From: Nitrospinaceae bacterium | GTDB lineage: Bacteria > Nitrospinota > Nitrospinia > Nitrospinales > VA-1 | Reading direction: 5' to 3' | Assembly (NCBI GenBank): GCA_029261595.1 | Contig: JAJDAZ010000012.1 | Span: 16,588-80,587, forward strand | Length of the DNA stretch: 64,000 nt | Shown here: positions 9,162 to 18,002 of the stretch, one piece after another | Layout: the number at the start of each line of letters is the position of its first letter | Position numbering within the stretch: position 1 is the stretch's first letter | Program-made: the position numbers and the translations under genes | Notes under the pieces: generated by a model | What the model was told of the DNA's origin: nothing | Database searches by the model: none | The model's input: only the letters and a program-made list of their open reading frames with translations

Positions 9162-11397
9162 AATCCCCTATGAGGTTTTTCCAGATATTTTTCAAGGCCT
9201 GAATCTCCTGATGGATGAATTCATCGCCATTGATATTTACGGTGAAGCGGGAACCCCCCACCCGACCGATAATAGCAAACGGAACCTCATTTTTCCTCGC
9301 CATCCGGGCGATGGATTCTCCCTTCCCTTCCGCGAAGGAAATAAGAATTCGGGACTGAGATTCTCCAAACAATAAAGCGTCTTTTCTGAGAGTCGATTCC
9401 AGGTTCAATGTCGCGCCAAGAGCCTTTTCGGGTCCGGTGATGCAGGACTCCACAGCCGCAACCGCCATCCCGCCATCGGAACAATCGTGGGCGGATTGAA
9501 TCCACTTGCCTCGAATCAACTCCAGACAAAACTCCTGAACCGACCGTTCCTGCTTTTTGTCCAACTGCGGGGGTTTTCCCTGGCACCTTTCAAACATCTG
9601 CTTCAGATATTCACTGCCTGAAATTTCCTCGAGAGTCAGACCGATGAGCCCGATCGCGTCCCCGGAATTTTTAAACCATTGGGTGCAATGGTTTTCCAGA
9701 TTTTCCAGGAGCCCCACCACCGCAACCGTGGGGGTGGGGAATATGGCCTTGCCTTTGGTCTCATTATAGAGACTGACATTGCCGCTGACCACAGGAATGT
9801 CAAAAAACTTGCAGGCTTCGGCAATTCCCAGCACCGCCTGTTCAAACTGCCACATGATTTCCGGTTTTTCAGGATTGCCAAAATTCAGGCAATTCGTCAG
9901 TCCGATCGGCGTGCCTCCGGAACAGACGATATTGCGGGCACATTCGGCGACGGCGATTTGCGCTCCCCAAAAGGGATCGAGATAACAATAGCGGCTGTTG
10001 CAATCCACCGAGAGCGCTACGGCCTTGCTGGAATCCGGGATGCGCATGACGGCGGCATCGGACCCCGGCAAAACCAGCGTGTTGAGGCGCACCATATGGT
10101 CATATTGTTCGTACACCCATTCCTTGCTGGAAATATTGGGAGCCCCCAACAGTTTGATGAGCGCCTCATCGCCACGCGGCGGCTCGGCAAGTTCGGTCAG
10201 GTCGAGGTGCTGAACCTCGCTCAGATATTGCGGTTTGCTTTTGGGGCGTTTGAGGTTGAGAGCGCCCTCCACAACTGGTGAAATGGGCAGGTTGACCACT
10301 TCCTTCCCTTGGTAATTGATGCGGACCACTGGAGACTCGATCACCTGTCCGACGACGGCGCCATCGAGACCCCATTTGTCCAGAATCGCCAGCGCTTCAT
10401 TTTCATGACCCTTTTTGACGACGAACAACATGCGTTCCTGGGATTCGGACAGCAGGATCTCATATGCCGTCATTCCCTCTTCCCGGAGGGGAACCTGGGA
10501 AAGATCGAATTCAATGCCGGTTCCGGAATTGCCCGCCATTTCAAAAGAAGAGGAAGTCAACCCTGCCGCTCCCATGTCCTGCACGCCGATGACCCAGTCT
10601 TTTTTAAACAATTCCAGGCAGGTCTCGATAAGGAGTTTTTCAGTGAACGGGTCCCCCACCTGCACGGTGGGCCGCTTATCTTCAGTGGTTTCGTCAAATT
10701 CCGAAGAGGCGAGCAAACTGGCTCCGTGGATTCCATCTCGGCCCGTTTTGGCGCCGACGTAGATCACAGGGTTGCCCACGCCGCCGGCCTTGGCCAGGAA
10801 AATTTTGTCCGTTTGGACTAATCCTAAACAAAACGCGTTGACCAGGATGTTGCCGTTGTAGCAGGCGTCAAAATAGATTTCCCCACCCACGGTCGGAACG
10901 CCGGTGCAGTTGCCGTAACTGGAAATGCCATCGACCACGCCGTTGAGCAGGTACCGGGTGCGCGGGTCGCTAAGGTCGCCGAACCGCAAGGAATTTAACA
11001 GGGCGATGGGGCGTGCGCCCATGGTGAAAATATCGCGCATGATGCCGCCGACGCCTGTTGCCGCCCCCTGATGCGGTTCGATGAAAGAGGGGTGGTTGTG
11101 GCTTTCAATTTTAAAGACCACCGCCTGCCCGTCGCCGATATCGACCACGCCGGCGTTTTCGCCGGGGCCCTGAAGAACCCGGGGTCCCTCTGTGGGCAGT
11201 TGTTTTAAGTAGGGCCGTGAACTTTTATAACTGCAATGTTCGCTCCACATGACTGAAAATATCCCAAGTTCCGTGAAGTTGGGCGCCCGCCCGATCAGGT
11301 CCACAATGCGTTTGTATTCCTGCACGGTCAAGCCGTGTTGCGCCACCACATCGGGGGTGACTTCAGGAAGCGCCTCGGATTTCTTTGATTTCGGCAC
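9142..11397 (-). CDS. purL: Phosphoribosylformylglycinamidine synthase, PurL subunit
   Basis: PurL is the ATP-dependent synthetase subunit converting FGAR to FGAM with ammonia from PurQ. Characteristic segments are [13 protein letters not shown] near the N terminus, [21 protein letters not shown] and the C-terminal [10 protein letters not shown] region. The length of about 751 residues fits the small PurL that works with separate PurS and PurQ, both encoded just upstream. The frame stays open to 11460, inside purQ, but the chosen start is the GTG at 11397 because it lies 8 bases after the purQ stop and begins at the conserved-length N terminus; no strong ribosome binding site is visible, so this start is a judgement. 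Confidence 0.94.
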   Translation of the reverse strand: MPKSKKSEALPEVTPDVVAQHGLTVQEYKRIVDLIGRAPNFTELGIFSVMWSEHCSYKSSRPYLKQLPTEGPRVLQGPGENAGVVDIGDGQAVVFKIESHNHPSFIEPHQGAATGVGGIMRDIFTMGARPIALLNSLRFGDLSDPRTRYLLNGVVDGISSYGNCTGVPTVGGEIYFDACYNGNILVNAFCLGLVQTDKIFLAKAGGVGNPVIYVGAKTGRDGIHGASLLASSEFDETTEDKRPTVQVGDPFTEKLLIETCLELFKKDWVIGVQDMGAAGLTSSSFEMAGNSGTGIEFDLSQVPLREEGMTAYEILLSESQERMLFVVKKGHENEALAILDKWGLDGAVVGQVIESPVVRINYQGKEVVNLPISPVVEGALNLKRPKSKPQYLSEVQHLDLTELAEPPRGDEALIKLLGAPNISSKEWVYEQYDHMVRLNTLVLPGSDAAVMRIPDSSKAVALSVDCNSRYCYLDPFWGAQIAVAECARNIVCSGGTPIGLTNCLNFGNPEKPEIMWQFEQAVLGIAEACKFFDIPVVSGNVSLYNETKGKAIFPTPTVAVVGLLENLENHCTQWFKNSGDAIGLIGLTLEEISGSEYLKQMFERCQGKPPQLDKKQERSVQEFCLELIRGKWIQSAHDCSDGGMAVAAVESCITGPEKALGATLNLESTLRKDALLFGESQSRILISFAEGKGESIARMARKNEVPFAIIGRVGGSRFTVNINGDEFIHQEIQALKNIWKNLIGDYARQVS

Positions 11398-11405
11398 GGT
11401 TTGGG

Positions 11406-12095
11406 TCAGAAGGATTGGATGAGTGATTTGAAAATAAGTTGGCCGTCCTGATCGGGCCAAAGTGGGTCTGCCGAACGCTCCGGGTGCGGCATCATGCCAA
11501 AAACATTTTTTTTCTCATTGGCCACGCCTGCGATGTTATCCATGGACCCGTTAGGATTTGACGCCTCGGAAACGGTACCTCCGGGCTCGCAGTATTTGAG
11601 AACGATCTGCTGATTATCCTGCATGGCTTTTAAGGTATCTTCCTGAGCAAAATAGCGGCCTCCGTGATGGGCGATGGGAATTCTCAGGATCGGCCGCTCC
11701 CGGCACAGACTGGTGAACGGGGTGTCGGTTGATTCCACACGGGTGAAAACCGGTTTGCAGATGAATTTCTGCCACCGGTTCTGCATGAGCGCGCCCGGCA
11801 GAAGACCCGACTCGACCAGGATCTGGAATCCGTTGCAAATCCCCAGAACCTTGCCCCCTTTTTGGGCGTAACGCACCACGGCTTTCATGACCGGGGAAAA
11901 ACGGGAGATGGCTCCGGCTCTCAAGTAATCGCCGTAGGAAAATCCTCCGGGGAGAACCACGAAATCAAAGGCATCGAGGTCGGCGCTGTCTTTATGCCAT
12001 ACCCATTCGGTATCGAGCTCAAAAATGTGCTTGAGGATATGGTAACAGTCGTGGTCGCAATTCGATCCTGGAAACACAACGACGCCGCATTTCAT
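11406..12095 (-). CDS. purQ: Phosphoribosylformylglycinamidine synthase, glutaminase subunit
   Basis: PurQ is the class I glutamine amidotransferase that feeds ammonia to PurL. The nucleophile is C87 in [10 protein letters not shown] and the catalytic His-Glu pair lies in [10 protein letters not shown] near residue 207. The N terminus [16 protein letters not shown] is typical. At 229 residues the length is standard. It lies between purS (25 bases upstream) and purL (8 bases downstream) in a purSQLF operon. Confidence 0.96.
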   Translation of the reverse strand: MKCGVVVFPGSNCDHDCYHILKHIFELDTEWVWHKDSADLDAFDFVVLPGGFSYGDYLRAGAISRFSPVMKAVVRYAQKGGKVLGICNGFQILVESGLLPGALMQNRWQKFICKPVFTRVESTDTPFTSLCRERPILRIPIAHHGGRYFAQEDTLKAMQDNQQIVLKYCEPGGTVSEASNPNGSMDNIAGVANEKKNVFGMMPHPERSADPLWPDQDGQLIFKSLIQSF

Positions 12096-12120
12096 AGGAT
12101 TTGTTCAGAAAAAGGAATCA

Positions 12121-12369
12121 TCATTCCGTGGGAGACAGGGTGTAGCGGTAGGACTCGATCACCGTATTGGCCAACAATTTTTCGCACATTTCCCGGACCC
12201 GGTCCTTCGCGTTTTCTTCGGAAAGGCCCTTAAGATGGACTTCCATGTATTTGCCCACGGTCACCTGTTTGACCTCGTTATAGCCAAGGTCGGTGAGGGC
12301 ATGATGAACGGCCTGACCCTGTGTGTCCAGAACGCCTTTTTTGTATGTCACGTGAATTTTTGCCAGCAT
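12121..12369 (-). CDS. purS: Phosphoribosylformylglycinamidine synthase, PurS subunit
   Basis: This 82-residue protein matches PurS, the small dimeric subunit that bridges PurL and PurQ. The segments VTYKKGVLDTQGQAVHHAL and the C-terminal helix with EMCEKLLANTVIE are typical of the family. It is the first gene of the purSQLF operon, transcribed leftward. A hairpin with a T-run lies about 65 bases upstream and could be a leader attenuator. Confidence 0.95.
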   Translation of the reverse strand: MLAKIHVTYKKGVLDTQGQAVHHALTDLGYNEVKQVTVGKYMEVHLKGLSEENAKDRVREMCEKLLANTVIESYRYTLSPTE

Positions 12370-12418
12370 GGTGTCGAGAGATTAACATAGAACCCGGAAA
12401 AATCCATAAGGGATTTCT

Positions 12419-12459
12419 GAAAAGAAAAAGATCCCACGCGCAGGTTTTGACCGCGGGAA
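12419..12459 (-). terminator. Possible leader terminator (attenuator) upstream of purS
   Basis: Read on the minus strand, TCCCGCG pairs with CGC-GT-GGGA (two-base bulge) around an 11-base loop and is followed directly by ATCTTTTTCTTTT. There is no leftward gene to its right, because the next gene is divergent. A transcript from a promoter right of about 12460 would cross it before purS, so it could act as an attenuator. The leader does not match any purine or PRPP riboswitch that I can recognise. Confidence 0.4.
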
Positions 12460-12538
12460 TATTTTGTGATAAACGAGAGTGGATATTAGCTTAACCAGAG
12501 TCCCGTTTTTTTCCTCGTGAGTTTCTCCTTCCAACCCA

Positions 12539-14071
12539 ATGAACCTGAAATCACTTATCAACTGGAGCCCTGATTCCAAAGGAAAAAAACGCTGGCTGGT
12601 TTTTTTGTTTTTCCTGTCCGTTTACCTTTTCACAGGGCAGGGGTCGATTCAATCTGCAGATGGCAAGATCATGTATCTGCTCACGCAAAGCATGGTGGAA
12701 GACCAGAGCATGAGTTTCACCGAGCGGGTCAGCCAGGGCGATGCGGAAGGGGAGAAGTTTTCCAAATACGGCATTGGCATGAGTTTGCTGGCGGTGCCGT
12801 TTTATATAGCGGGAAAGGCGTTGTCTGCGGTGCTTCCTGTGCCCTCGTCTTACGCAACTTTGTTCTGCGTCAGCATGATCAACGCTTTGATCACCGCCCT
12901 CAGCTGTCTGCTCCTGTACTGCTTCGGTTGTGAGCGGTTTGGTTTTTCGCATCGGACCTCCGTCCTGCTGGCATTGGGCTACGGGTTGACCACCATCGCC
13001 TGGTTTTATTCCGAAGACTTCATGAGCGAACCGGCCACGTCTTGGTTCATGCTGAGCGCGGTTTATGTATTGACCCAGGACGACGGGGTCCAGAATAAAC
13101 GCACCCTTCTGTTGGCCGGGGGGTTGCTTGGGTTGGCCTTGACCTGCCGGTTGGCCACGCTGGTCGCGGTTCCCGGCTTCCTGATTTACCTGGCATTGGC
13201 TCGGGGCAAGGTGCAACTGTTTAATATCAAGGACTTTGTTTCAGATGCGGTGAGGTTTCTTCTCCCCATAGCCGGTGTGATTTGCCTCATCTTTTTATAC
13301 AATTACGTGCGGTTTCAGGATTTCTTTGAGACCGGGTACGAAAAAGGATTTGGAACCGGCGGATGGACCGGATTCATCGGAATTCTCTTCTCACCCGGGA
13401 AGTCGGTCTTTTTATACAATCCTCTGCTGTTGATCGGCTGTCTGGCTTGGCCGGTGTTTTTTAAAAACAACCGCAAAATGTCCCTTCTTTTTGGATGGAT
13501 CGTTCTGATCCACCTGGTGCTTTTTTCGTTCTGGCACAGCTGGTACGGAGGGTCGGGCTGGGGGCCTCGGTTGATGCTGGTGGTGTTTCCTTATTTGATC
13601 CTGCCTGTGGGGTTTCTTTTGGAAAGACCTGGTAGAAAGGCAAAAGCAGGAATCGCGGCGGTCCTGATTCTGGGTTTTTTGATCCAAATCCCATCGGTGA
13701 CAGTCAATATTTCCCGTTACTATTATGATTTGCGCCAGCAATATAAGGAGGAGGCCCACGACATGCTTGTGTATTCGCCCGCGCATTCTCCCCTCATCGG
13801 TCAGGTCCAACAGGTCGTCAAAGTGTTCAATCGCTTGCAGGACAAAGAGTTTATGGACCGATTGGTGGACCATGCCCGGGCGGGGAAAAAATTCCTCGGG
13901 ACTTCGGATGCCGAAGTTCTGGAAAAGGGCCTTGCAGTGAATGCGCCCAACTTCTGGTGGTATTTCATGTATTTGTTCGGATATTCCGCCGCCCTCACAT
14001 TTTTCCCGGCAATTGTTCTCTTGTTCCTTGGCCTGATTTGCGGTTATAAGTTATATGCCCATGAAAAATGA
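12539..14071 (+). CDS. Multipass inner membrane protein, possibly a GT-C type glycosyltransferase
   Basis: This 510-residue protein has roughly ten hydrophobic segments. The first (about residues 20-33) is followed by a polar loop of about 45 residues (GQGSIQSADGKIMYLL onward), then clustered membrane helices, and a loop with aromatic residues near residue 325 (HSWYGGSGWGPRL). A first periplasmic loop with acidic residues and a WYGGxxWGPR-type segment recall lipid-linked-sugar-dependent GT-C transferases of the ArnT/PMT type, but the catalytic acidic pair is not clear, so the function is open. It is divergent from purS and ends before a hairpin at 14085. Confidence 0.6.
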   Translation: MNLKSLINWSPDSKGKKRWLVFLFFLSVYLFTGQGSIQSADGKIMYLLTQSMVEDQSMSFTERVSQGDAEGEKFSKYGIGMSLLAVPFYIAGKALSAVLPVPSSYATLFCVSMINALITALSCLLLYCFGCERFGFSHRTSVLLALGYGLTTIAWFYSEDFMSEPATSWFMLSAVYVLTQDDGVQNKRTLLLAGGLLGLALTCRLATLVAVPGFLIYLALARGKVQLFNIKDFVSDAVRFLLPIAGVICLIFLYNYVRFQDFFETGYEKGFGTGGWTGFIGILFSPGKSVFLYNPLLLIGCLAWPVFFKNNRKMSLLFGWIVLIHLVLFSFWHSWYGGSGWGPRLMLVVFPYLILPVGFLLERPGRKAKAGIAAVLILGFLIQIPSVTVNISRYYYDLRQQYKEEAHDMLVYSPAHSPLIGQVQQVVKVFNRLQDKEFMDRLVDHARAGKKFLGTSDAEVLEKGLAVNAPNFWWYFMYLFGYSAALTFFPAIVLLFLGLICGYKLYAHEK

Positions 14072-14084
14072 GTGAGTAAAATAC

Positions 14085-14114
14085 GGAGGAAGTTTTTGGG
14101 TCAGAAACTCCTCC
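14085..14114 (+). terminator. Stem-loop after the membrane protein gene
   Basis: GGAGG-A-AGTTT pairs with GAAACTCCTCC around TTTGGGTCA with one bulged base. The following T-tract is short (TTTCACG), so termination would be weak. It separates the membrane protein gene from the aldolase gene. Confidence 0.4.
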
Positions 14115-14142
14115 TTTCACGTAAATAAAAGAAAAATTTGCC

Positions 14143-16281
14143 ATGAAAAACAGATGGAATGATAACGACGCCGAAAAGGCGATAAAAACTTATCAGGATG
14201 TTTCAGAAGACCTTGCGCTGAGAGTGTATACCTCGCGTCTGATCGGCGCCGACCCGGCTCTGGTCCTGCACGGTGGCGGCAACACCTCCATCAAGTCGTC
14301 GGCAAAAAACCGGGTGGGGGAGGCGGTCTCCACCCTGTTCGTCAAGGGCAGTGGATGGGATCTGGATACGATCGAGCCGCCGGGCCTGCCGGGGGTCAAG
14401 CTGGACCCCCTCATCAAGCTAAGGCAGTTGGACCGTCTCAGTGACGAAGACATGGTCAACGAGCAACGCATTAATTTATTAAATGCATCGTCGCCCAACC
14501 CTTCAGTAGAGACCCTGCTACACGCCTTTTTGCCGCACAAATTCGTCGATCATTCCCACGCCGATTCGATTCTGGTGATCGCCAACCAACCGAACTCGGA
14601 AGAAATCTGCCGGGAAATTTATGGCGACACCTTCGCGCTGGTTTCCTACATCATGCCGGGGTTCCTGCTGGCCAAGGCGGCGGCCCAAGCCTATGAGAAA
14701 AATCCCAATGTGCGTGGGCTCGTCCTGATCAATCATGGTCTGTTTACTTTTGCCGAGACCGCGAAGGAGAGTTATGACCGTCATATTGAGGCCGTGACTC
14801 AGGCGGAGGAATTCATCGCCGGGAAAAAGCCGAAAATTCTTACGCCATTAAATGGATCGAAACCTGCACTCAAGGAGGCAGAAATTTTTTCCAGAGTCGC
14901 GCCGGTGTTGCGCGGATTGTATGCATGCAAGACCGGCGTTTCCTGGACGGTGCATCATCGTGAGGATGCCTCCGCTCTGGAGTTTGCTTCCAGTAAAGAA
15001 TGCGCCTCCTGGTCGCAGATCGGCACCGTCACCCCGGATCATGTCATTCGCACCAAACAAAAACCCTTGTTACTGAACCCCAAATGTTTGGATAATCCGG
15101 GCGAACTTTGGGAAGAAGTTTCCGGGGCATTGGATGCGTATAGTGAAGATTATCATCACTACTTTGAAACCAACAAGAAGGCCAAGGAGGTGGCTCCGAA
15201 GGAGAAGAGTTCGAACCAAAACCAAGAAGCGCCGCACGTCGTGAGCAAACTCGCCCCACGCGGAGTGGTGGAGAAAAAAGAGCTCGACCCGCTCCCACGG
15301 GTGATCCTGCTGGCAGGCGTGGGTCTCGTCACCCTGGGCAAGACGGTCAAGGAAACCGGAATCTCGGCGGACCTCTACCAGCACACGATCGACGTCATTC
15401 ACAAAGCCTTTTCGGTCGGGCAATACACCCCGCTCAAGGAGGATGATCTTTTCGATATGGAGTACTGGTCGCTGGAGCAGGCGAAGCTTGGGAAAAGCCA
15501 GCCCAAAAAATTGCAGGGCAAAGTTGTGGCCATCTCAGGAGCGGCGTCCGGCATTGGTCTCGCCACCGCGAGACTATTCGCCACGCACGGTGCCAATTTG
15601 TTTTTGATTGATCGCGATGGTGAACAACTCAAAGCCGCCGAAGCGGGTCTCAAAAAAGACCTGAAAGCAAGCGTCGTCACGCAGGCAGTGGATGTGACAG
15701 ACGACCAGGCCATTGCCAAGGCTTTCGATCATCTGACAGCAACCTTTGGTGGGCTGGATATGCTGATCTCAAACGCCGGCAACGCCATGCAGGGACGGAT
15801 CGGCGATGTCGGGGCGGATGAACTTAGAAAAAGTTTCGACCTTAATTTCTTCGCCCATCAGGCCCTGGCATCCCAGGCGGTGAAACTGTTTCTCGCCCAG
15901 CGCACCGGCGGAGTACTGCTTTTCAACGCGTCCAAGGCGGCTTTTAATCCGGGCAAAAATTTCGGCCCGTACGCGCTCCCTAAATCCGCCGTGGTGGCTC
16001 TCACCAAACAATACGCCCTGGATTATGGCAAGGATGGAATACGAGCCAACGCCGTGAACGCCGACCGCGTACGCACGGGGCTGTTCACCAGCGACGTCAT
16101 CAAGGAACGATCCGCCGCGCGCGGCCTGACGCCGGACGATTATTTCAAAAATAATCTGCTGGAAAAAGAAGTGTTCGACACCGACGTGGCGCAGGGTTTC
16201 TTAGATCTTGCCCTGGCGGAAAAAACCACCGGAAGTGTCATCACCATAGACGGCGGCAACATCGCCGCCAGCCCAAGGTGA
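14143..16281 (+). CDS. Bifunctional class II aldolase / short-chain dehydrogenase (RhaD-like)
   Basis: The N-terminal half is a class II aldolase: the metal-binding HSHADS lies near residues 135-140, with a further NHGLFTF at about residue 200. The C-terminal part from about residue 458 is a classical SDR with the cofactor loop SGAASGIG, a catalytic serine in FNASKAA (about 594), and YALPK (about 611-615). This architecture is known for rhamnulose-1-phosphate aldolase/lactaldehyde dehydrogenase-type proteins; the sugar substrate here is unknown because no kinase or isomerase is nearby. The last 22 codons recur, about 89% identical in DNA, after the next gene. Confidence 0.88.
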   Translation: MKNRWNDNDAEKAIKTYQDVSEDLALRVYTSRLIGADPALVLHGGGNTSIKSSAKNRVGEAVSTLFVKGSGWDLDTIEPPGLPGVKLDPLIKLRQLDRLSDEDMVNEQRINLLNASSPNPSVETLLHAFLPHKFVDHSHADSILVIANQPNSEEICREIYGDTFALVSYIMPGFLLAKAAAQAYEKNPNVRGLVLINHGLFTFAETAKESYDRHIEAVTQAEEFIAGKKPKILTPLNGSKPALKEAEIFSRVAPVLRGLYACKTGVSWTVHHREDASALEFASSKECASWSQIGTVTPDHVIRTKQKPLLLNPKCLDNPGELWEEVSGALDAYSEDYHHYFETNKKAKEVAPKEKSSNQNQEAPHVVSKLAPRGVVEKKELDPLPRVILLAGVGLVTLGKTVKETGISADLYQHTIDVIHKAFSVGQYTPLKEDDLFDMEYWSLEQAKLGKSQPKKLQGKVVAISGAASGIGLATARLFATHGANLFLIDRDGEQLKAAEAGLKKDLKASVVTQAVDVTDDQAIAKAFDHLTATFGGLDMLISNAGNAMQGRIGDVGADELRKSFDLNFFAHQALASQAVKLFLAQRTGGVLLFNASKAAFNPGKNFGPYALPKSAVVALTKQYALDYGKDGIRANAVNADRVRTGLFTSDVIKERSAARGLTPDDYFKNNLLEKEVFDTDVAQGFLDLALAEKTTGSVITIDGGNIAASPR
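16215..16280 (+). repeat. Direct repeat, copy 1 (3' end of the aldolase/SDR gene)
   Basis: This 66-base segment encodes the last residues of the aldolase/SDR protein. A second copy lies exactly 620 bases downstream with 7 differences by direct comparison. The two flank the smr gene. Confidence 0.85.
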
Positions 16282-16287
16282 ACTCCC

Positions 16288-16869
16288 GTGACGGAACACG
16301 GTAAAAAAAAGACGGAAAAAAAGCCGGACGCAAAAGACGAAACGTTGTGGCGCTCCGCCATGCAGGATGTGAAACCCCTGAAAAAAGATGTGAACCCGGA
16401 GAAAACCGGCGAGCCCGCCGGTGAGCCCGAAGATACAGCGACAAATACCCAACCTTCCAAAACCTCGGATACGCCAAAGGAGCTGCCGCCTGCAGCCGGC
16501 ATCGACCGGCGCACCGAGGAAAAATTGCGTCAGGGAAAGTTTCCCATCGAAGGCCGCCTCGACCTGCACGGTCACACCCAAGCCCAGGCGCACAACGAAC
16601 TGATCCAGTTCGTCGAAAGGGGATTTGAGCAGGGACAACGTTGTCTGCTGGTGATCACGGGAAAAGGTCGCGGCGGGGAGAGGAAAGGGGGAGGCTGGTC
16701 TGAGTCCGAAACCGGAGTGCTGAGAAGAGAGGTCCCGCGCTGGCTGACCGAGTTGCCGCTTGCGGGAAAGGTGATCACATTCACCCACGCACAACCCAAA
16801 CACGGCGGCGAAGGTGCGCTGTACGTTTATCTGCGGCGGAAAAAAACACGGAAAGCGTCATCACAATAG
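16288..16869 (+). CDS. Smr domain protein
   Basis: A 193-residue protein with a charged, proline-rich N terminus of about 80 residues and a C-terminal Smr domain: LDLHG at residues 91-95 and VITGKGRGG near residue 126, the two signature motifs of the MutS2-type Smr nuclease fold. Smr domains bind or cut branched DNA or RNA. The start is a GTG 6 bases after the aldolase stop. Its last codons (TRKASSQ) are read, in a different frame, from a copy of the aldolase gene's 3' end, so the original Smr C terminus may have been replaced. Confidence 0.82.
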   Translation: MTEHGKKKTEKKPDAKDETLWRSAMQDVKPLKKDVNPEKTGEPAGEPEDTATNTQPSKTSDTPKELPPAAGIDRRTEEKLRQGKFPIEGRLDLHGHTQAQAHNELIQFVERGFEQGQRCLLVITGKGRGGERKGGGWSESETGVLRREVPRWLTELPLAGKVITFTHAQPKHGGEGALYVYLRRKKTRKASSQ

Positions 16870-16900
16870 ACGGCGGCAACATCGCCGCCAGCCCGAGGTA
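16835..16900 (+). pseudogene. Relic of a second aldolase/SDR gene 3' end
   Basis: Read in the aldolase frame this gives AEKNTESVITIDGGNIAASP then R and a TAG stop, against AEKTTGSVITIDGGNIAASP and R in the intact gene. The differences leave most residues unchanged and the stop is kept (TAG for TGA), so this looks like the end of a once-coding paralogue rather than a recent copying error. The smr frame runs into it and stops at TAG 16867-16869. No earlier part of a second aldolase is present. Confidence 0.75.
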
Positions 16901-17109
16901 GAAGAGTCCCTTGATAAGTGATAAAATGACTGGTCGGTAAGTTGAAGGGTGTTACTTCCACTCGATAGCATTTTATTTTTATTGATAGCATAATCCACAT
17001 GGAAAAAAAATTGTGGATGAATTCGATTTTGAAAATTTCGCAAATTTTGTCTGGTATTAAGGTCCTGATTAGTAAAAAAACCTTTCCTAAAAATGAATGA
17101 ATTAAATTA

Positions 17110-17988
17110 ATGTCTTGTACAAATAAAATAAGAACCATCGGATTATTGCTGGTGGTTTTAACAGGCTTTGTCTCCTGTTTTATTGACAAAGAGGAAGAAA
17201 AAACATCTTTAAGAACAATAAAAGTGGGGGTACTTCCGGACGAAAGCAAGACAGAGCTCTCAAACCGTTATAATCCATTAATGGAGCATCTATCGAGAGA
17301 AACTGGCTTACAATTTGAATTGTTGATTCCTGAAAGTTACGAGGAATTGTTAAATATGTTTCACGATGACAAGGTAGATTTTGCATATTTTGGTGGGTTT
17401 ACTTTTATCAAGGCATATTTGACTGATGGAGCCGTTCCATTGGTAATGCGAAATGTAGATGCCAGATTTTCCAGTTATTTTATTGTCAAAGGCGACAACC
17501 TTGCCAAAAGCCTTTCGGAGTTTGAGGGCAAAATTATTAGTTTTGGTTCCAAATTGTCTACATCGGGTCATTTGATGCCACGCTTCTTTCTGAAAGAAAA
17601 GGAGATCATCCCTGAAGATTTTTTCAGTGAAGTACGGTATTCAGGCTCACATGATGAGACTGCCTATTGGGTGCGTGATGGCAAGGCGAACCTTGGCGTG
17701 GCAAACTCAAAGATCATAAATTCGATGTTTCGAGATGGCAGGTTGGAGAAAAATGCGATTCGTATTTTTTCGGAAACGCCACCTTATGCAAACTATGTTT
17801 GGGCTATGACATCGAGAGTTGAACCAATGATTCAAATCAAAATTCGTGATGCCTTTTTAGATCTTTCGCAAGAAAATGAGAAACATAGAAAAATCCTGGA
17901 TGGTTTGAACGCTACGTATTTTATTCCTTCAAGTGTTGATGATTTTTCCAGGCTCAAGTTAATTATCGAAAAACAGAGTGGTTTTTAA
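17110..17988 (+). CDS. PhnD-like phosphate/phosphonate-type binding lipoprotein
   Basis: The N terminus is a lipoprotein signal peptide with lipobox FVSC (C23). The mature part matches periplasmic binding proteins of the PhnD family: KVGVLPDES, then NPLMEHLSRETG, and VDFAYFGGFTFIKA in the domain hinge. At 292 residues the length fits. No ABC permease or ATPase is nearby; the next gene, 14 bases on, is a histidine kinase, so the protein may deliver a ligand signal to that kinase rather than feed transport. Base composition is clearly more AT-rich than the flanking genes, which suggests transfer. The ligand is unknown. Confidence 0.8.
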   Translation: MSCTNKIRTIGLLLVVLTGFVSCFIDKEEEKTSLRTIKVGVLPDESKTELSNRYNPLMEHLSRETGLQFELLIPESYEELLNMFHDDKVDFAYFGGFTFIKAYLTDGAVPLVMRNVDARFSSYFIVKGDNLAKSLSEFEGKIISFGSKLSTSGHLMPRFFLKEKEIIPEDFFSEVRYSGSHDETAYWVRDGKANLGVANSKIINSMFRDGRLEKNAIRIFSETPPYANYVWAMTSRVEPMIQIKIRDAFLDLSQENEKHRKILDGLNATYFIPSSVDDFSRLKLIIEKQSGF

Positions 17989-18002
17989 TCAAAATTTTAA
18001 AA

